Assembly: GCF_000348725.1 (NCBI RefSeq)
Contig: NC_020813.1
Location: forward strand, 1 to 64,000
DNA length: 64,000 bases
Origin: Pseudobdellovibrio exovorus JSS
GTDB taxonomy: Bacteria > Bdellovibrionota > Bdellovibrionia > Bdellovibrionales > Bdellovibrionaceae
Reading direction: 5' to 3'
The notes beneath the pieces were generated by a model that did no database searches, was not told where the DNA came from, and saw nothing but the letters and a program-made list of their open reading frames with translations. The translations under genes and the position numbers were made by a program. This document shows, piece after piece, positions 45,834 to 54,245 of the stretch; the first letter of the stretch is position 1, and each line of letters starts with the position of its first letter.

Positions 45834-46346
45834 TTACTTCTTAACGTTTTTCGGCTTAGAAGTTTTTACGACTTTCCATTCATCGCCAGTTTTTTCAAGG
45901 TTGGCGGTGAAGGTTTTCACATCAGATTTGATGTCTTCTAAGCTAGCGGGTTCACGGCTATTTTTTGCAATCTCGTGAAAAACCTCTTGTAGGGACATTT
46001 TATCTAATTTTTCGCGAGGAATAAATGCGGCCATAAAAATTAAACCGCCTAAAGCATCACCAGGCTCTGTCTTTGTTACAGTTACAGTCGCTTTATTTTC
46101 TTCAATTTTAATATCACTAAACTCAAAGTTTGTTTTTTCAACTACGTAATTTTTTAAACTTGTTTTGAAGCGACTTTCTTTACTTCCTAAAAGGTCTGTT
46201 GCTGATTTCTCGGCAGCTTTTGCTAAGGAGTCTTTACTGAACTCTGTTTTTAAAGCTTTGTGGACCTGATCTTCAGGGGAAGAGGTGCAGTTAGTTAAAG
46301 TTAAAGTTGCCACGATAGCCAAAAACAGTTTCAAAGTCAGTTTCAT
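45834..46346 (-). CDS. Lipoprotein of unknown function
   Basis: The 170-residue precursor has a signal with lipobox LTNC (cysteine about residue 20). The mature part reads as a helix (EDQVHKALKTEFSKDSLAKA) and a beta-rich domain with KATVTVTKTEPGDA, then KTFTANLEKTGDEWKVVKTSK, similar in style to NTF2-like or DUF4878 lipoproteins. GGAG is 6 bases from ATG 46346. It lies between copies C and D of the pilin-like family. Confidence 0.72.
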   Translation of the reverse strand: MKLTLKLFLAIVATLTLTNCTSSPEDQVHKALKTEFSKDSLAKAAEKSATDLLGSKESRFKTSLKNYVVEKTNFEFSDIKIEENKATVTVTKTEPGDALGGLIFMAAFIPREKLDKMSLQEVFHEIAKNSREPASLEDIKSDVKTFTANLEKTGDEWKVVKTSKPKNVKK

Positions 46347-46425
46347 GAGTTTCTCCTTCAGAGCTTGTTTGATGAAGCTGTTTCGGCTGTTTATTTTGTA
46401 AAAATAAGGGGGGTAAACAAAAAAA

Positions 46426-47964
46426 CTAATGGCAGCTTGGGTTCGTGTAGCAATTTGAGCCGTCAGACCCCGGCCCGCAGGGATAACAGTCCCAATATTG
46501 AGTACCCATGCCAGAAGGTCCACCGCTACCTCGAATTGGACCGCTTTGATAATGTGATGGAAATGGACACTGACCTACATAAGCAGCGCCCCAACTGCAT
46601 GTTTCACTGTCTCCTATATGGGCCATGCCTGTGCAGGCGGTCATTGGGAAGCATGGCACCTCTGGGCACGCGTGTGTGTTACAAGCTTGGGATTCCGTTT
46701 GTCCATTTGTCGCAGAACAAGCGGCTCCACCATTCGCCGCTGGAGTTGTAATGGTGAAGGTGCGCGCTTGCGTCCCGCTACCACAAGGTTTTGAACATGT
46801 GCTCCACGCTCCCCATGAACCGACACAGTCGGTGCTTGGAGTCGCTGCGCAACTTTGAGTTGCCCCATTCGCGTGTGTACAGGCCGTTCCCCCGCCACTG
46901 GCTGGAGTCGTGACGATAAATGTTTGTGATCCCGCTGTACATGGTCCCCATGCACCAACGCAATTAACAGGCACTGCTGGCGGAGCACAAGCTGCCGTAT
47001 TACAGGTGCGAGTTTCACCAGCAGCGTGAGGGCATGCGGCTCCCCACTGATTTGCAGGAACATCAACAGTGTAAGTTTGTGTTCCACCACCACACGCCAC
47101 GGAACAAGGCCCCCATGCGCCAGAACAGTTTTGCACGCAGGTCGAATTGGTGTAGTTACCACTTAATGACGGAGTGTTATTCACCACGCTGCAAACGCGC
47201 GTTTCCTGTTGGCAACGGCTTCCCAAAGGAACACTGCTGGTCGCATAAAAAACATAACCAGCCGAGTGATGTAGTGTCACTCCCCCTTCAGAGCAGGACA
47301 CGACAGACAAATTACTTAAAGATAAAACACGCTTACTGACGATGACATCATATTGCCCTACGCGTGTATCAGAACCAGTTGCATTCACAAAAGTTTTTAA
47401 AGGATGTGTATCCGAAGGATTAAAAACGAGCTTTGCGGTTATCGTCAGCGTAAGACCTTGATCAGAACTCGTCTGATTGACATACCAATTGGTGATATAA
47501 CCAATAGGACAGGCGTCGTTGCCCGCTCCTGCTGCGGAAAACCCAGTGCACTTCGTTCCCTTTTCCGTGAAGCCCGCACTACTCGAAGCGCGGCCATCAT
47601 AAAAAATCTGACCACCATTAGGGCCGGAATTGTAAATAGCAATCCGATCAAGAGTTGGAGAATAACCTGAAGCCACTAGCGACGCGGCACAAGCTGTACG
47701 ATTGCGTAAACACGCCATATTGGTATTGGCTGTGGCCGCGATAGTATTGAGGATACTTTGATCTTGATGAAGAACTTCGGAAAAACTATTTTTCAATTTT
47801 AGCAAGTCATTGCGGAACTGAGCTCTTTTCTGCTCTTGATTTGAAAAACCCATCATATTGATAACAGCCACACTGACGATTGTGGCTAAGCCCACACCCA
47901 CCATCAGTTGAATCAAACTGAAACCAGCAGAGTTTAAAGAAAGTCTTTCTGTTACGTTCCGCAT
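46426..47964 (-). CDS. Type IV pilin-like protein with thrombospondin type-1-like repeats, copy D
   Basis: A 512-residue member starting MRNV, exactly like copy A. The leader ends NSAG, followed by FSLIQLMVGVGLATIVSVAV, with Gln at +5. Pilin-like domain, then thrombospondin-type repeats (WGPCSVACGGGTQTYTV, WGPCTAGSQTFIVTT, WGAWSTCSKPCGSGTQARTF) and a C-terminal Cys-rich segment unlike copy A. A stem-loop covers the start codon and the presumed ribosome-binding site. It shares a 55-bp identical segment with copy A. Confidence 0.82.
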   Translation of the reverse strand: MRNVTERLSLNSAGFSLIQLMVGVGLATIVSVAVINMMGFSNQEQKRAQFRNDLLKLKNSFSEVLHQDQSILNTIAATANTNMACLRNRTACAASLVASGYSPTLDRIAIYNSGPNGGQIFYDGRASSSAGFTEKGTKCTGFSAAGAGNDACPIGYITNWYVNQTSSDQGLTLTITAKLVFNPSDTHPLKTFVNATGSDTRVGQYDVIVSKRVLSLSNLSVVSCSEGGVTLHHSAGYVFYATSSVPLGSRCQQETRVCSVVNNTPSLSGNYTNSTCVQNCSGAWGPCSVACGGGTQTYTVDVPANQWGAACPHAAGETRTCNTAACAPPAVPVNCVGAWGPCTAGSQTFIVTTPASGGGTACTHANGATQSCAATPSTDCVGSWGAWSTCSKPCGSGTQARTFTITTPAANGGAACSATNGQTESQACNTHACPEVPCFPMTACTGMAHIGDSETCSWGAAYVGQCPFPSHYQSGPIRGSGGPSGMGTQYWDCYPCGPGSDGSNCYTNPSCH

Positions 47965-47985
47965 AAGTCTTATCTTAAGCGGAAC
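47956..47985 (-). promoter_or_regulatory. Stem-loop over the start codon of pilin-like copy D
   Basis: On the transcript GTTCCGC (47985-47979) pairs with GCGGAAC (47962-47956), and TAAG pairs with CTTA inside, around ATAAGA. The AUG and AAG-rich binding site lie in the structure, which could lower translation. Confidence 0.5.
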
Positions 47986-48124
47986 AACCCTGAAGGCCAA
48001 GAGCTTCAAGGCTTTCAGCGCCAGAGTCTCAAATCAACACAGTGAAAAAACAAACTAATGTGTTTGCTGCTATTTGAAAAACTTAAGATGACGTAAGCTC
48101 TTTATAATTTCAATTTTCTACGGC

Positions 48125-48151
48125 GCGTCCGTAAACAGGGCCTGGCACCTA
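48125..48151 (-). repeat. Stop-codon-anchored repeat, TAGGTGCCAGGCC family
   Basis: On the minus strand it starts with the dnaB stop codon TAG (48151-48149) and is identical over 27 bp to the copy at the sdhB stop (22904-22930). Confidence 0.9.
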
Positions 48152-49552
48152 CGTTGTCGGAGCAAAGTTACGCGGCTTCGAGCCCGGCATTGGTGGCGGA
48201 GCTTGCGGCGGCGGTAACGGAGACACCACAGATTTGTCGGCATCGCGGAAAAGATTGTACTTTCCGTCGAAACGCAGATCCACATCACCTGTCGGACCAT
48301 TACGTTGTTTTGCGATGATGACTTTAGCAGCCCCTTGTTTTTCAGGAGACTCTTTGTCGTAGTAATCTTCACGATAGAGCATCATGATAACGTCGGCATC
48401 TTGCTCGATAGAACCAGACTCACGTAAGTCAGATAACATCGGACGACGATCAGAACGACCCTCAACTCCACGATTTAACTGAGCTAAGGCAATAATAGGA
48501 ACTTGCAGTTCTTTGGCAATAGCTTTTAGGCTTTTAGAAATTTCGGCAACTTCACGCTCACGGCTATCCACTTTTTGTTTCAAGCTCATCAACTGCAAGT
48601 AATCGATCATAATGCAATCCAACTGACCCATAGCTTTTAAGCGACGGCAGCGGGCGCGGATCTCGAAAGGTGAAATCCCGGAAGTTTCATCAATATATAA
48701 AGGAGCATCTGCAATCGTTCCGCAGGCATTCATCAATTTCTGCCATGAGGTATCCTGAATACGACCTGTACGGATTTCTCCGATCGAGATTTTCGCTTCG
48801 GCGGCAATCACCCTCATCATCAAAGACTCTTTCGACATCTCGACCGAGAAGTAAGCCACAGTCTTTTTAGCTCTTAGAGCCATGTGGGACGCGATATTCA
48901 AGCTGAATGCGGTTTTACCCATAGAAGGACGGGCCGCGATAATAATCAACTCGCCGGGATTAAACCCTGAAGTCATTTTATCTAAGTCAGTGAACCCACT
49001 TGGAATACCTGTTACATCCGCTTTGCGGTTGTAAAGTTCTTCGATTTTTTTAAAGGAATTGGTAACGATATCACGCGGACCTTCTAGGCCGGTGCCGTTC
49101 TTCTTTTCGCCGACTTTTAAAATTTCGCTTTCAGCAAAATCCAAAAGGGATTCAGCGTTTTCATAATCAGAACCGAAGGCTTTTTCGATCAAGCCACTAG
49201 ATGTTCCGATCAGGCGTCTTAATAAAGACTTCTCGTGGATGATTTTAGCGTGCGAATCGATGTTCGCAGCAGAAACCACTTTATCTAATAGAGATAACAA
49301 ATACTCGGGTCCACCAATAAGATCCAATTCGTTCTTATGTTGAAGGGAATTGGTAACGGTAACCAGATCGATAGGCTGTGCTTTTTGATGTAAGTCTGCG
49401 ATGGTGCGATAAATGATTTGGTGGGCTGGTTTATAGAAGTCGTTAGCTTCAATAAGGTCTGAGACCTGATCGAACGCTTCACGTTCTAACATTAAACCAC
49501 CAAGAACTGAGAACTCGGCCTCTAGATTTTGAGGCGGTAGTTTCTGACTCAT
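48149..49552 (-). CDS. dnaB: Replicative DNA helicase DnaB
   Basis: DnaB is the hexameric helicase at the replication fork. The 467-residue protein has the N-terminal helical domain (LPPQNLEAEFSVLGGLMLE), the linker and a RecA-like core with Walker A ARPSMGKTAF, then VDYLQLM-like Walker B (here IDYLQLM) and the HxxR region (LMMLYREDYY). It has a proline-rich C-terminal tail. It faces away from the upstream fis gene, which is followed by its own terminator. Confidence 0.96.
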   Translation of the reverse strand: MSQKLPPQNLEAEFSVLGGLMLEREAFDQVSDLIEANDFYKPAHQIIYRTIADLHQKAQPIDLVTVTNSLQHKNELDLIGGPEYLLSLLDKVVSAANIDSHAKIIHEKSLLRRLIGTSSGLIEKAFGSDYENAESLLDFAESEILKVGEKKNGTGLEGPRDIVTNSFKKIEELYNRKADVTGIPSGFTDLDKMTSGFNPGELIIIAARPSMGKTAFSLNIASHMALRAKKTVAYFSVEMSKESLMMRVIAAEAKISIGEIRTGRIQDTSWQKLMNACGTIADAPLYIDETSGISPFEIRARCRRLKAMGQLDCIMIDYLQLMSLKQKVDSREREVAEISKSLKAIAKELQVPIIALAQLNRGVEGRSDRRPMLSDLRESGSIEQDADVIMMLYREDYYDKESPEKQGAAKVIIAKQRNGPTGDVDLRFDGKYNLFRDADKSVVSPLPPPQAPPPMPGSKPRNFAPTT

Positions 49553-49584
49553 CTAAACCCCTCTAGATTGGAAGTCTGAAAAGC

Positions 49585-49620
49585 AAAAAAATAAGGACTC
49601 TTCATCAGAGTCCTTATTCC
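49585..49620 (-). terminator. Rho-independent terminator after the Fis-like gene
   Basis: On the minus strand AATAAGGACTCT pairs with AGAGTCCTTATT around GATGA, followed by TTTTTTT. It separates the Fis-like gene from dnaB. Confidence 0.85.
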
Positions 49621-49637
49621 CTATATCTTAATATATA

Positions 49638-49994
49638 TTATTGAGCCAAAGTTGCAGTTGGTGCAACTGTTGTTTCAGGAGCTACAGCAAGAATTTGCGC
49701 GCCTTTTTTAGGTTTCAATTTGTAGTTGTCGATTTTCTTTTTCAAAGTGTTACGGTTGATACCCAACATTAAAGCCGTTTTAACTTGGTTACCGTTGTAA
49801 GCTTTAAGAGCTAGCTCGATCAATGGTTTCTCAACTTGCTCTAATACGATATTGTACAAGCCATTCAACTCTACTTGAGCTTCTTTTTGCTGTTGGAATA
49901 AAACTTCCAATTTGCTTTTCACTAATTTCTCAAGGCTCACTTGTTGTAAGTTAGCTACAAAAAGATTTTCTGAGTTGTTAAGGTTCGGCGTCAT
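49638..49994 (-). CDS. Fis-family DNA-binding protein
   Basis: The 118-residue protein has the Fis-type C-terminal HTH ([37 protein letters not shown]), also found in NtrC C-termini, and a helical N-terminal part. A tail of about 20 Ala/Thr/Pro residues follows the HTH. It is likely a nucleoid protein or global regulator; the target is unknown. It lies between queE and dnaB. Confidence 0.85.
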   Translation of the reverse strand: MTPNLNNSENLFVANLQQVSLEKLVKSKLEVLFQQQKEAQVELNGLYNIVLEQVEKPLIELALKAYNGNQVKTALMLGINRNTLKKKIDNYKLKPKKGAQILAVAPETTVAPTATLAQ

Positions 49995-50029
49995 GAGTCT
50001 CCCTCGTGTTATGTTTTAAAATCTGCGGG

Positions 50030-50680
50030 TCATACCCCGCGTTGTGTGGGTAACCAAATATACTTATGTTGCTGCAAATGCAACATCACTTTTAGCTTTT
50101 TTTGCAAAATTCTTTCGGCCAACCACTTTTCAGATACTTGGCCGTGAGATGGACTAAACAACACAGTAAAATTTTTAAATAAATCATATTGACGACAAAA
50201 TTGTTCTGACCATTCCAAATCTTTTTCAGAAGAAATAACAAATTTATATTCAGTTGGAATTCTGTGTTTTTCAGAGGAGAAATCGATGTTTTCTAAAAGA
50301 AAACTATCAGCCGCACCACTATCAGGAGTTTTTACGTCAAGAATAATTTTAACTCGTGGGTCAACGTGTTTAACGCTTTTAGATCCACTCGTTTCTAAAG
50401 AAACTTTGTGCCCTTGGTCACATAGAATGTTGATAAGTTTGTGGATTTCCGGCTGCAGCAAAGGTTCCCCGCCAGTAATACAAATATATTCGGCGTCATG
50501 GCTTTTGACGACATCGAGAATTTTTTCCAAACTCAAAAATTCTCCTTCGTGATACGAATACTTTGTATCGCAATAGGTACAGCGCAGGTTACAGCCTGTT
50601 GTGCGTATAAACACAGTCCTGTTGCCGGCATAGGTGCTTTCGCCCTGAATCGAATAGAAAATCTCGTTAATTTTAATCAT
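50030..50680 (-). CDS. queE: 7-carboxy-7-deazaguanine synthase (radical SAM)
   Basis: QueE ring-contracts carboxytetrahydropterin in queuosine synthesis. The 216-residue protein has IFYSIQGESTYAGNRTVFIR, the radical-SAM cluster CNLRCTYC (CxxxCxxC), then ITGGEPLLQPE and the C-terminal LHKYIWL-like end (here QHKYIWLP). No other queuosine genes were seen in the window. Confidence 0.9.
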   Translation of the reverse strand: MIKINEIFYSIQGESTYAGNRTVFIRTTGCNLRCTYCDTKYSYHEGEFLSLEKILDVVKSHDAEYICITGGEPLLQPEIHKLINILCDQGHKVSLETSGSKSVKHVDPRVKIILDVKTPDSGAADSFLLENIDFSSEKHRIPTEYKFVISSEKDLEWSEQFCRQYDLFKNFTVLFSPSHGQVSEKWLAERILQKKLKVMLHLQQHKYIWLPTQRGV

Positions 50681-50773
50681 TTGGAAGGCAAGGGAATCCC
50701 ACCCTCCATTGATAAAGTCAAGCTGGGCACCCTATTCCAGAGGGATTTGCTTGCAGAGAGCTTTAAAAGCTTT

Positions 50774-51025
50774 TTAAAGGAGGCCTGTAAGCAGTTTTTT
50801 TAAGTCCGGCGAGTGGCGATCTACCAGTTCTCCAGTCGCATATCGGTGTAAGATACTCCCAATAAGGGTTTGATAGGGTATTCCTAGGCGTAAAGCCTCA
50901 GTTTTGAGTTCAGATAAAACGACAGACTCTAAACGAATACTAATAGGCGTTTTAGCCGCATCGGCAGAGACCTTTGGGGTTCCTTCGCGTTTTTTTAAAG
51001 ACTTTAAATCATATTCCTTTTTCAT
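50774..51025 (-). CDS. brnA: BrnA-like antitoxin
   Basis: An 83-residue protein: basic N-terminus, ISIRLESVVLSELKTEALRLGIPYQTLIG as a ribbon-helix-helix pattern split here for length, and a C-terminal tail that could wrap the toxin. BrnA neutralises BrnT and represses their operon. It overlaps the toxin gene by 17 bases, and toxin-first order is the rule for this family. Confidence 0.8.
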   Translation of the reverse strand: MKKEYDLKSLKKREGTPKVSADAAKTPISIRLESVVLSELKTEALRLGIPYQTLIGSILHRYATGELVDRHSPDLKKLLTGLL

Positions 51026-51293
51026 ATTGCACTCGCTCTTTTAAGGTCGCCCGCCTTGAGCTGATGATACGGATAACAGTCCCATCCGCTCGCTCACAAA
51101 AGACAACCAGTAATAAATTTAGTTTTTCCGAGAGGCCAATCCGAATGAACCGATCTTCTATTTCAAAGCTGTGTTCAGGATCATAGAACTCAACTGAAGA
51201 ACCTGTTGTCCAAACTGTCTGGGCCTCTTCGAACCAAACGCCATGTTTTTCGTAGTTGACGTGATTTTTGATTTCACTCCACTCAAAATACAT
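51009..51293 (-). CDS. brnT: BrnT-like ribonuclease toxin
   Basis: BrnT is a RelE-like mRNA-cleaving toxin. The 94-residue protein has FEWSEIKNHVNYEKHGVWFEEAQ (read as FEWxExKNxxNxxKHG, then FEEAQTVW), IGLSEKLNLLLVVFCER, and RIISSRRATLKERVQYE, the family's hallmark ends. ATG 51293 follows AAGG; an earlier ATG at 51305 is also possible. The gene precedes brnA on the same strand. Confidence 0.82.
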   Translation of the reverse strand: MYFEWSEIKNHVNYEKHGVWFEEAQTVWTTGSSVEFYDPEHSFEIEDRFIRIGLSEKLNLLLVVFCERADGTVIRIISSRRATLKERVQYEKGI

Positions 51294-51314
51294 GTACACC
51301 TTCATTGTATTCTA

Positions 51315-51326
51315 TTGTATATACAA
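51315..51326. promoter_or_regulatory. Palindrome upstream of brnT
   Basis: TTGTATATACAA is a perfect 12-bp palindrome about 20 bases upstream of the toxin start, overlapping the likely promoter. It is a good candidate for the BrnA operator. A further TTGTAT word lies just downstream. Confidence 0.6.
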
Positions 51327-51664
51327 AAACAAGCCCCGAACATACAAACGGCTCAATTCGATTTAAAATCATATTCAAGCTCCCTTTCCGCGCTTTTCTG
51401 CGTCACTTCAGTGCCATCTGCAAAATAAGGGCATCCCGCTCTCTCAAATAAAGACAGTCCTTTTTCCATAAGGCGGACGCTTCGGATAGCGCTTGTTTGG
51501 TGTTTGAACGGATAAAAAAGAAGCTATAAAGCGATTAAATCGTTCGCGAAGTCAGAAATTAAAGAAAAACTGGACCTGACTAGACCCTTGGACTTTTGCA
51601 CAATGTACGTATCAGCCGTAAATTAATAGAGTGATGAGCCCAGCTCTCAGGATGTGAAGCTGTA
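51327..51664. other. Intergenic region between brnT and ftsK
   Basis: About 340 bp with no convincing gene. AGACCCTTGGAC at 51586-51597 resembles GACCCTTGGAC at 59053 after tal, which suggests a small shared element or a promoter word. AT-rich sequence around 51540-51630 probably holds the ftsK promoter. Confidence 0.35.
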
Positions 51665-54112
51665 ATGAATGTTTTTTTCAAAAAGTTTAAAAGCGAAATA
51701 CGATCTATAGCCCTGTTCGGCTTAGCTTTATTTATCGGGTTAGCGTTAATCAGCTACAATCCTAAAGATCCATCCCTCAATTCTATGGGGAACAACGGAC
51801 TAAACGCTTTAAATTACTGTGGTATTTTAGGAAGCTTCCTTGCTGATGCAATCTATCAGCTTTTCGGATTGCCAGCATGGATTATGGTGGCGGGTCTATT
51901 TCATCTGTCTTTCTTAAGTTTCAAAGGCGAAAGCATCGAGTGGCGCAATGTGCGCTTGGTTTGGGTCACGCTTTTGATCTGCTGTGTTTCCGCATTGATG
52001 TCGATTTACTGGAGTGAAGCCAAAGTCTTCGATCGCCAAATTTTCTTAGGTGGTCTTTTAGGTGTGGGCCTATCAAAGGGATTGATCGGTGTTTTAAATA
52101 GTGTTGGCGCCCAGATTTTACTGTGGGCTTTAACAGCGATGCTGATCGTTTTCTGTTTCGAAGTCAGCGTCAATGACCTTGTGATGAAAGCCATGAGCTT
52201 TTTACATGATCGCATGGAAGATCTGGCTCGTTCAGATTGGTTAAAGAAGTTAAAAGCGACGTCGTTAAAACCAGCGAAGACAGCGAAAAAAGAAACGAAA
52301 GCCAAAGATAAAACGACAGAGACGATTCTAGTTGAAACGAAAAACTTAATTCCAGAACCAAAATTGAAGTTGGCTGTGGAAGAAGAAGACGATGAATCAA
52401 CACCTTCCACATCGCGCTCAACAAGAGCTGCTGTTCATGCCGATAGCGACGAAGACGCAGAGGACATGGACGCTTCAGCCGAAGCCGGTGAAGAGGACGA
52501 TGAAGATGTTGAGGTTTCTGCGTACGAACCTCCTGCCCGCCGCAAAGTGACTCTGCAAGCGAAGACTCCGCGCAAAGTGGCGAATTGGACGATGCCGAAA
52601 TTATCTCTGCTAGAAGATCCGCCATTAAGTCGCATTAAAATGGACGAAAAAGAAATTCGTCGTAAAGCGGACATCACTCTTGAAAAATTAAAACAATTTG
52701 ATGTGAACGGACAAATCGTTGCGGCTAAACCGGGCCCGATGGTGACCATGTTTGAATTCAAACCAAACGTGGATGTGCGTGTAAATAAAGTGACGGATAT
52801 GGCAGACGATTTAGCGTTGGCCCTTTCGGCGGAATCTTTACGTATCATTGCTCCCATTCCAGGTCGCGATGTTATCGGGATTGAAACTTCAAATGCTCAG
52901 CGCGAAACTGTTTATTTAAAAGACCTTCTGGCAGATGAAACATTCTGGTCTGACGATATTAAGTTGCCGATCGCCTTAGGAAAACAAACCAATGGCGAAC
53001 CTAAAATCGTCGATCTTCGCAAAATGCCACACTTATTGATTGCAGGAACTACGGGTTCAGGAAAATCTGTTTTCACTGTTTCTACGATCACAGGATTTTT
53101 ATTCAAACATTCTCCGAAGACATTAAGAATGATTTTGGTGGATCCAAAGCAAGTGGATCTGGCGGCATTTTCAGATATTCCTCACTTAATCATGCCACCG
53201 ATTCGCGAGCCGAAAAAAGCGGTCTTTGCTCTTCGCTGGGCTGTTAAGGAAATGGAAAAGCGCTATAAATCCATGAGTAAATTTGGCGCGCGTAACATCG
53301 AACAGTTCAATGATATCGTTGAGAAGTTCAACGCAGACAAAATTGCGGAGCACGAAAAAGTAAATGCCGAGTATGAAAACCAAGGCATTATGAAATTGGA
53401 ACAGTACTATTACACTCCGCAACCGTATATTGTGATTGTGGTAGAAGAGTTCGGTGACTTGATGGCTGTTGACAAACAAAACGTCGAACAGAATATCGTG
53501 CGCTTAGCTCAGATGGCTCGTGCTTGTGGAATGCATTTGATGCTGGCGATGCAGTCTCCGCGTAAAGAAGTGGTTACGGGTTTAATTAAAACCAATATCC
53601 CAGGTCGTATTAGCTTTAAAGTGGCATCGAAAATGGATTCTCGCATTATCTTGGATGAGCAAGGGGCAGAACGTCTTCTTTCTCAGGGGGATATGTTGGC
53701 TCTTGTCGGTGGAACATCAAAAGCAATTCGCCACCATGGTCCTTACTTAAAAGAGACAGAAATCAACGGAGTTGCAAAATTCTGGTCTGATCAGGGTGAA
53801 CCAGAGTTTGATGCTTTAGCGATGCGAGCTCTTGATGGCGGACCAACTCAGGGAAGCTTTGCGGGCATGGGTGCCGATGGCGACTTTGGCGGAGATTTCG
53901 CTGGCGAAGAGGAATACGACGAACGCTATGATGAGATCCTAGCTTGGGCAGCGACTCAAAAAGCCATTTCGGCCTCGTTAATTCAAAGACGATTTAAATT
54001 AGGCTACCCGCGAGCGGCACGTTTAATCGAGCTGTTCGAGCGCGAAGGCGTTGTTGGGCCAGCGAATGGAAGTAAACCTCGCGCCGTTCTGGTTGCGAGC
54101 CACGCCGAATAG
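51665..54112 (+). CDS. ftsK: DNA translocase FtsK/SpoIIIE
   Basis: FtsK anchors at the septum and pumps chromosome DNA through it. The 815-residue protein has four N-terminal membrane helices (about 1-175), a charged acidic linker (about 200-310, DDESTPSTSRST, DMDASAEAGEEDDEDVE), the motor with Walker A GTTGSGKSV near 460 and Walker B IVIVVEEFGDLM near 590, and a C-terminal gamma domain (AWAATQKAISASLIQRRFKLG). The long acidic linker is notable. The TAG stop begins a dispersed repeat. Confidence 0.95.
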   Translation: MNVFFKKFKSEIRSIALFGLALFIGLALISYNPKDPSLNSMGNNGLNALNYCGILGSFLADAIYQLFGLPAWIMVAGLFHLSFLSFKGESIEWRNVRLVWVTLLICCVSALMSIYWSEAKVFDRQIFLGGLLGVGLSKGLIGVLNSVGAQILLWALTAMLIVFCFEVSVNDLVMKAMSFLHDRMEDLARSDWLKKLKATSLKPAKTAKKETKAKDKTTETILVETKNLIPEPKLKLAVEEEDDESTPSTSRSTRAAVHADSDEDAEDMDASAEAGEEDDEDVEVSAYEPPARRKVTLQAKTPRKVANWTMPKLSLLEDPPLSRIKMDEKEIRRKADITLEKLKQFDVNGQIVAAKPGPMVTMFEFKPNVDVRVNKVTDMADDLALALSAESLRIIAPIPGRDVIGIETSNAQRETVYLKDLLADETFWSDDIKLPIALGKQTNGEPKIVDLRKMPHLLIAGTTGSGKSVFTVSTITGFLFKHSPKTLRMILVDPKQVDLAAFSDIPHLIMPPIREPKKAVFALRWAVKEMEKRYKSMSKFGARNIEQFNDIVEKFNADKIAEHEKVNAEYENQGIMKLEQYYYTPQPYIVIVVEEFGDLMAVDKQNVEQNIVRLAQMARACGMHLMLAMQSPRKEVVTGLIKTNIPGRISFKVASKMDSRIILDEQGAERLLSQGDMLALVGGTSKAIRHHGPYLKETEINGVAKFWSDQGEPEFDALAMRALDGGPTQGSFAGMGADGDFGGDFAGEEEYDERYDEILAWAATQKAISASLIQRRFKLGYPRAARLIELFEREGVVGPANGSKPRAVLVASHAE

Positions 54113-54136
54113 GTGTCAGGCCCTGTTTACGGACAC
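54110..54136 (+). repeat. Stop-codon-anchored repeat, TAGGTGTCAGGCC variant
   Basis: It starts on the ftsK stop TAG and differs from the sdhB copy by two bases. CCCTGT...ACAGGG around it (54121-54140) can form a small hairpin. Confidence 0.88.
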
Positions 54137-54245
54137 AGGGCAGCATATTCCAAAACTGAGTTTGTTTAGGTTTGCAAGCGTCACAATTCCTGTGGTGTGA
54201 TTACTCTACTAAATAAAAATTAAGACTCAAACTCAAGGAGGATAT

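Noticed and set aside
52006-52625. Minus-strand open frames inside ftsK (52006-52410 and 52170-52625)
   Set aside because: They lie opposite the acidic low-complexity linker; the composition explains the open frames.
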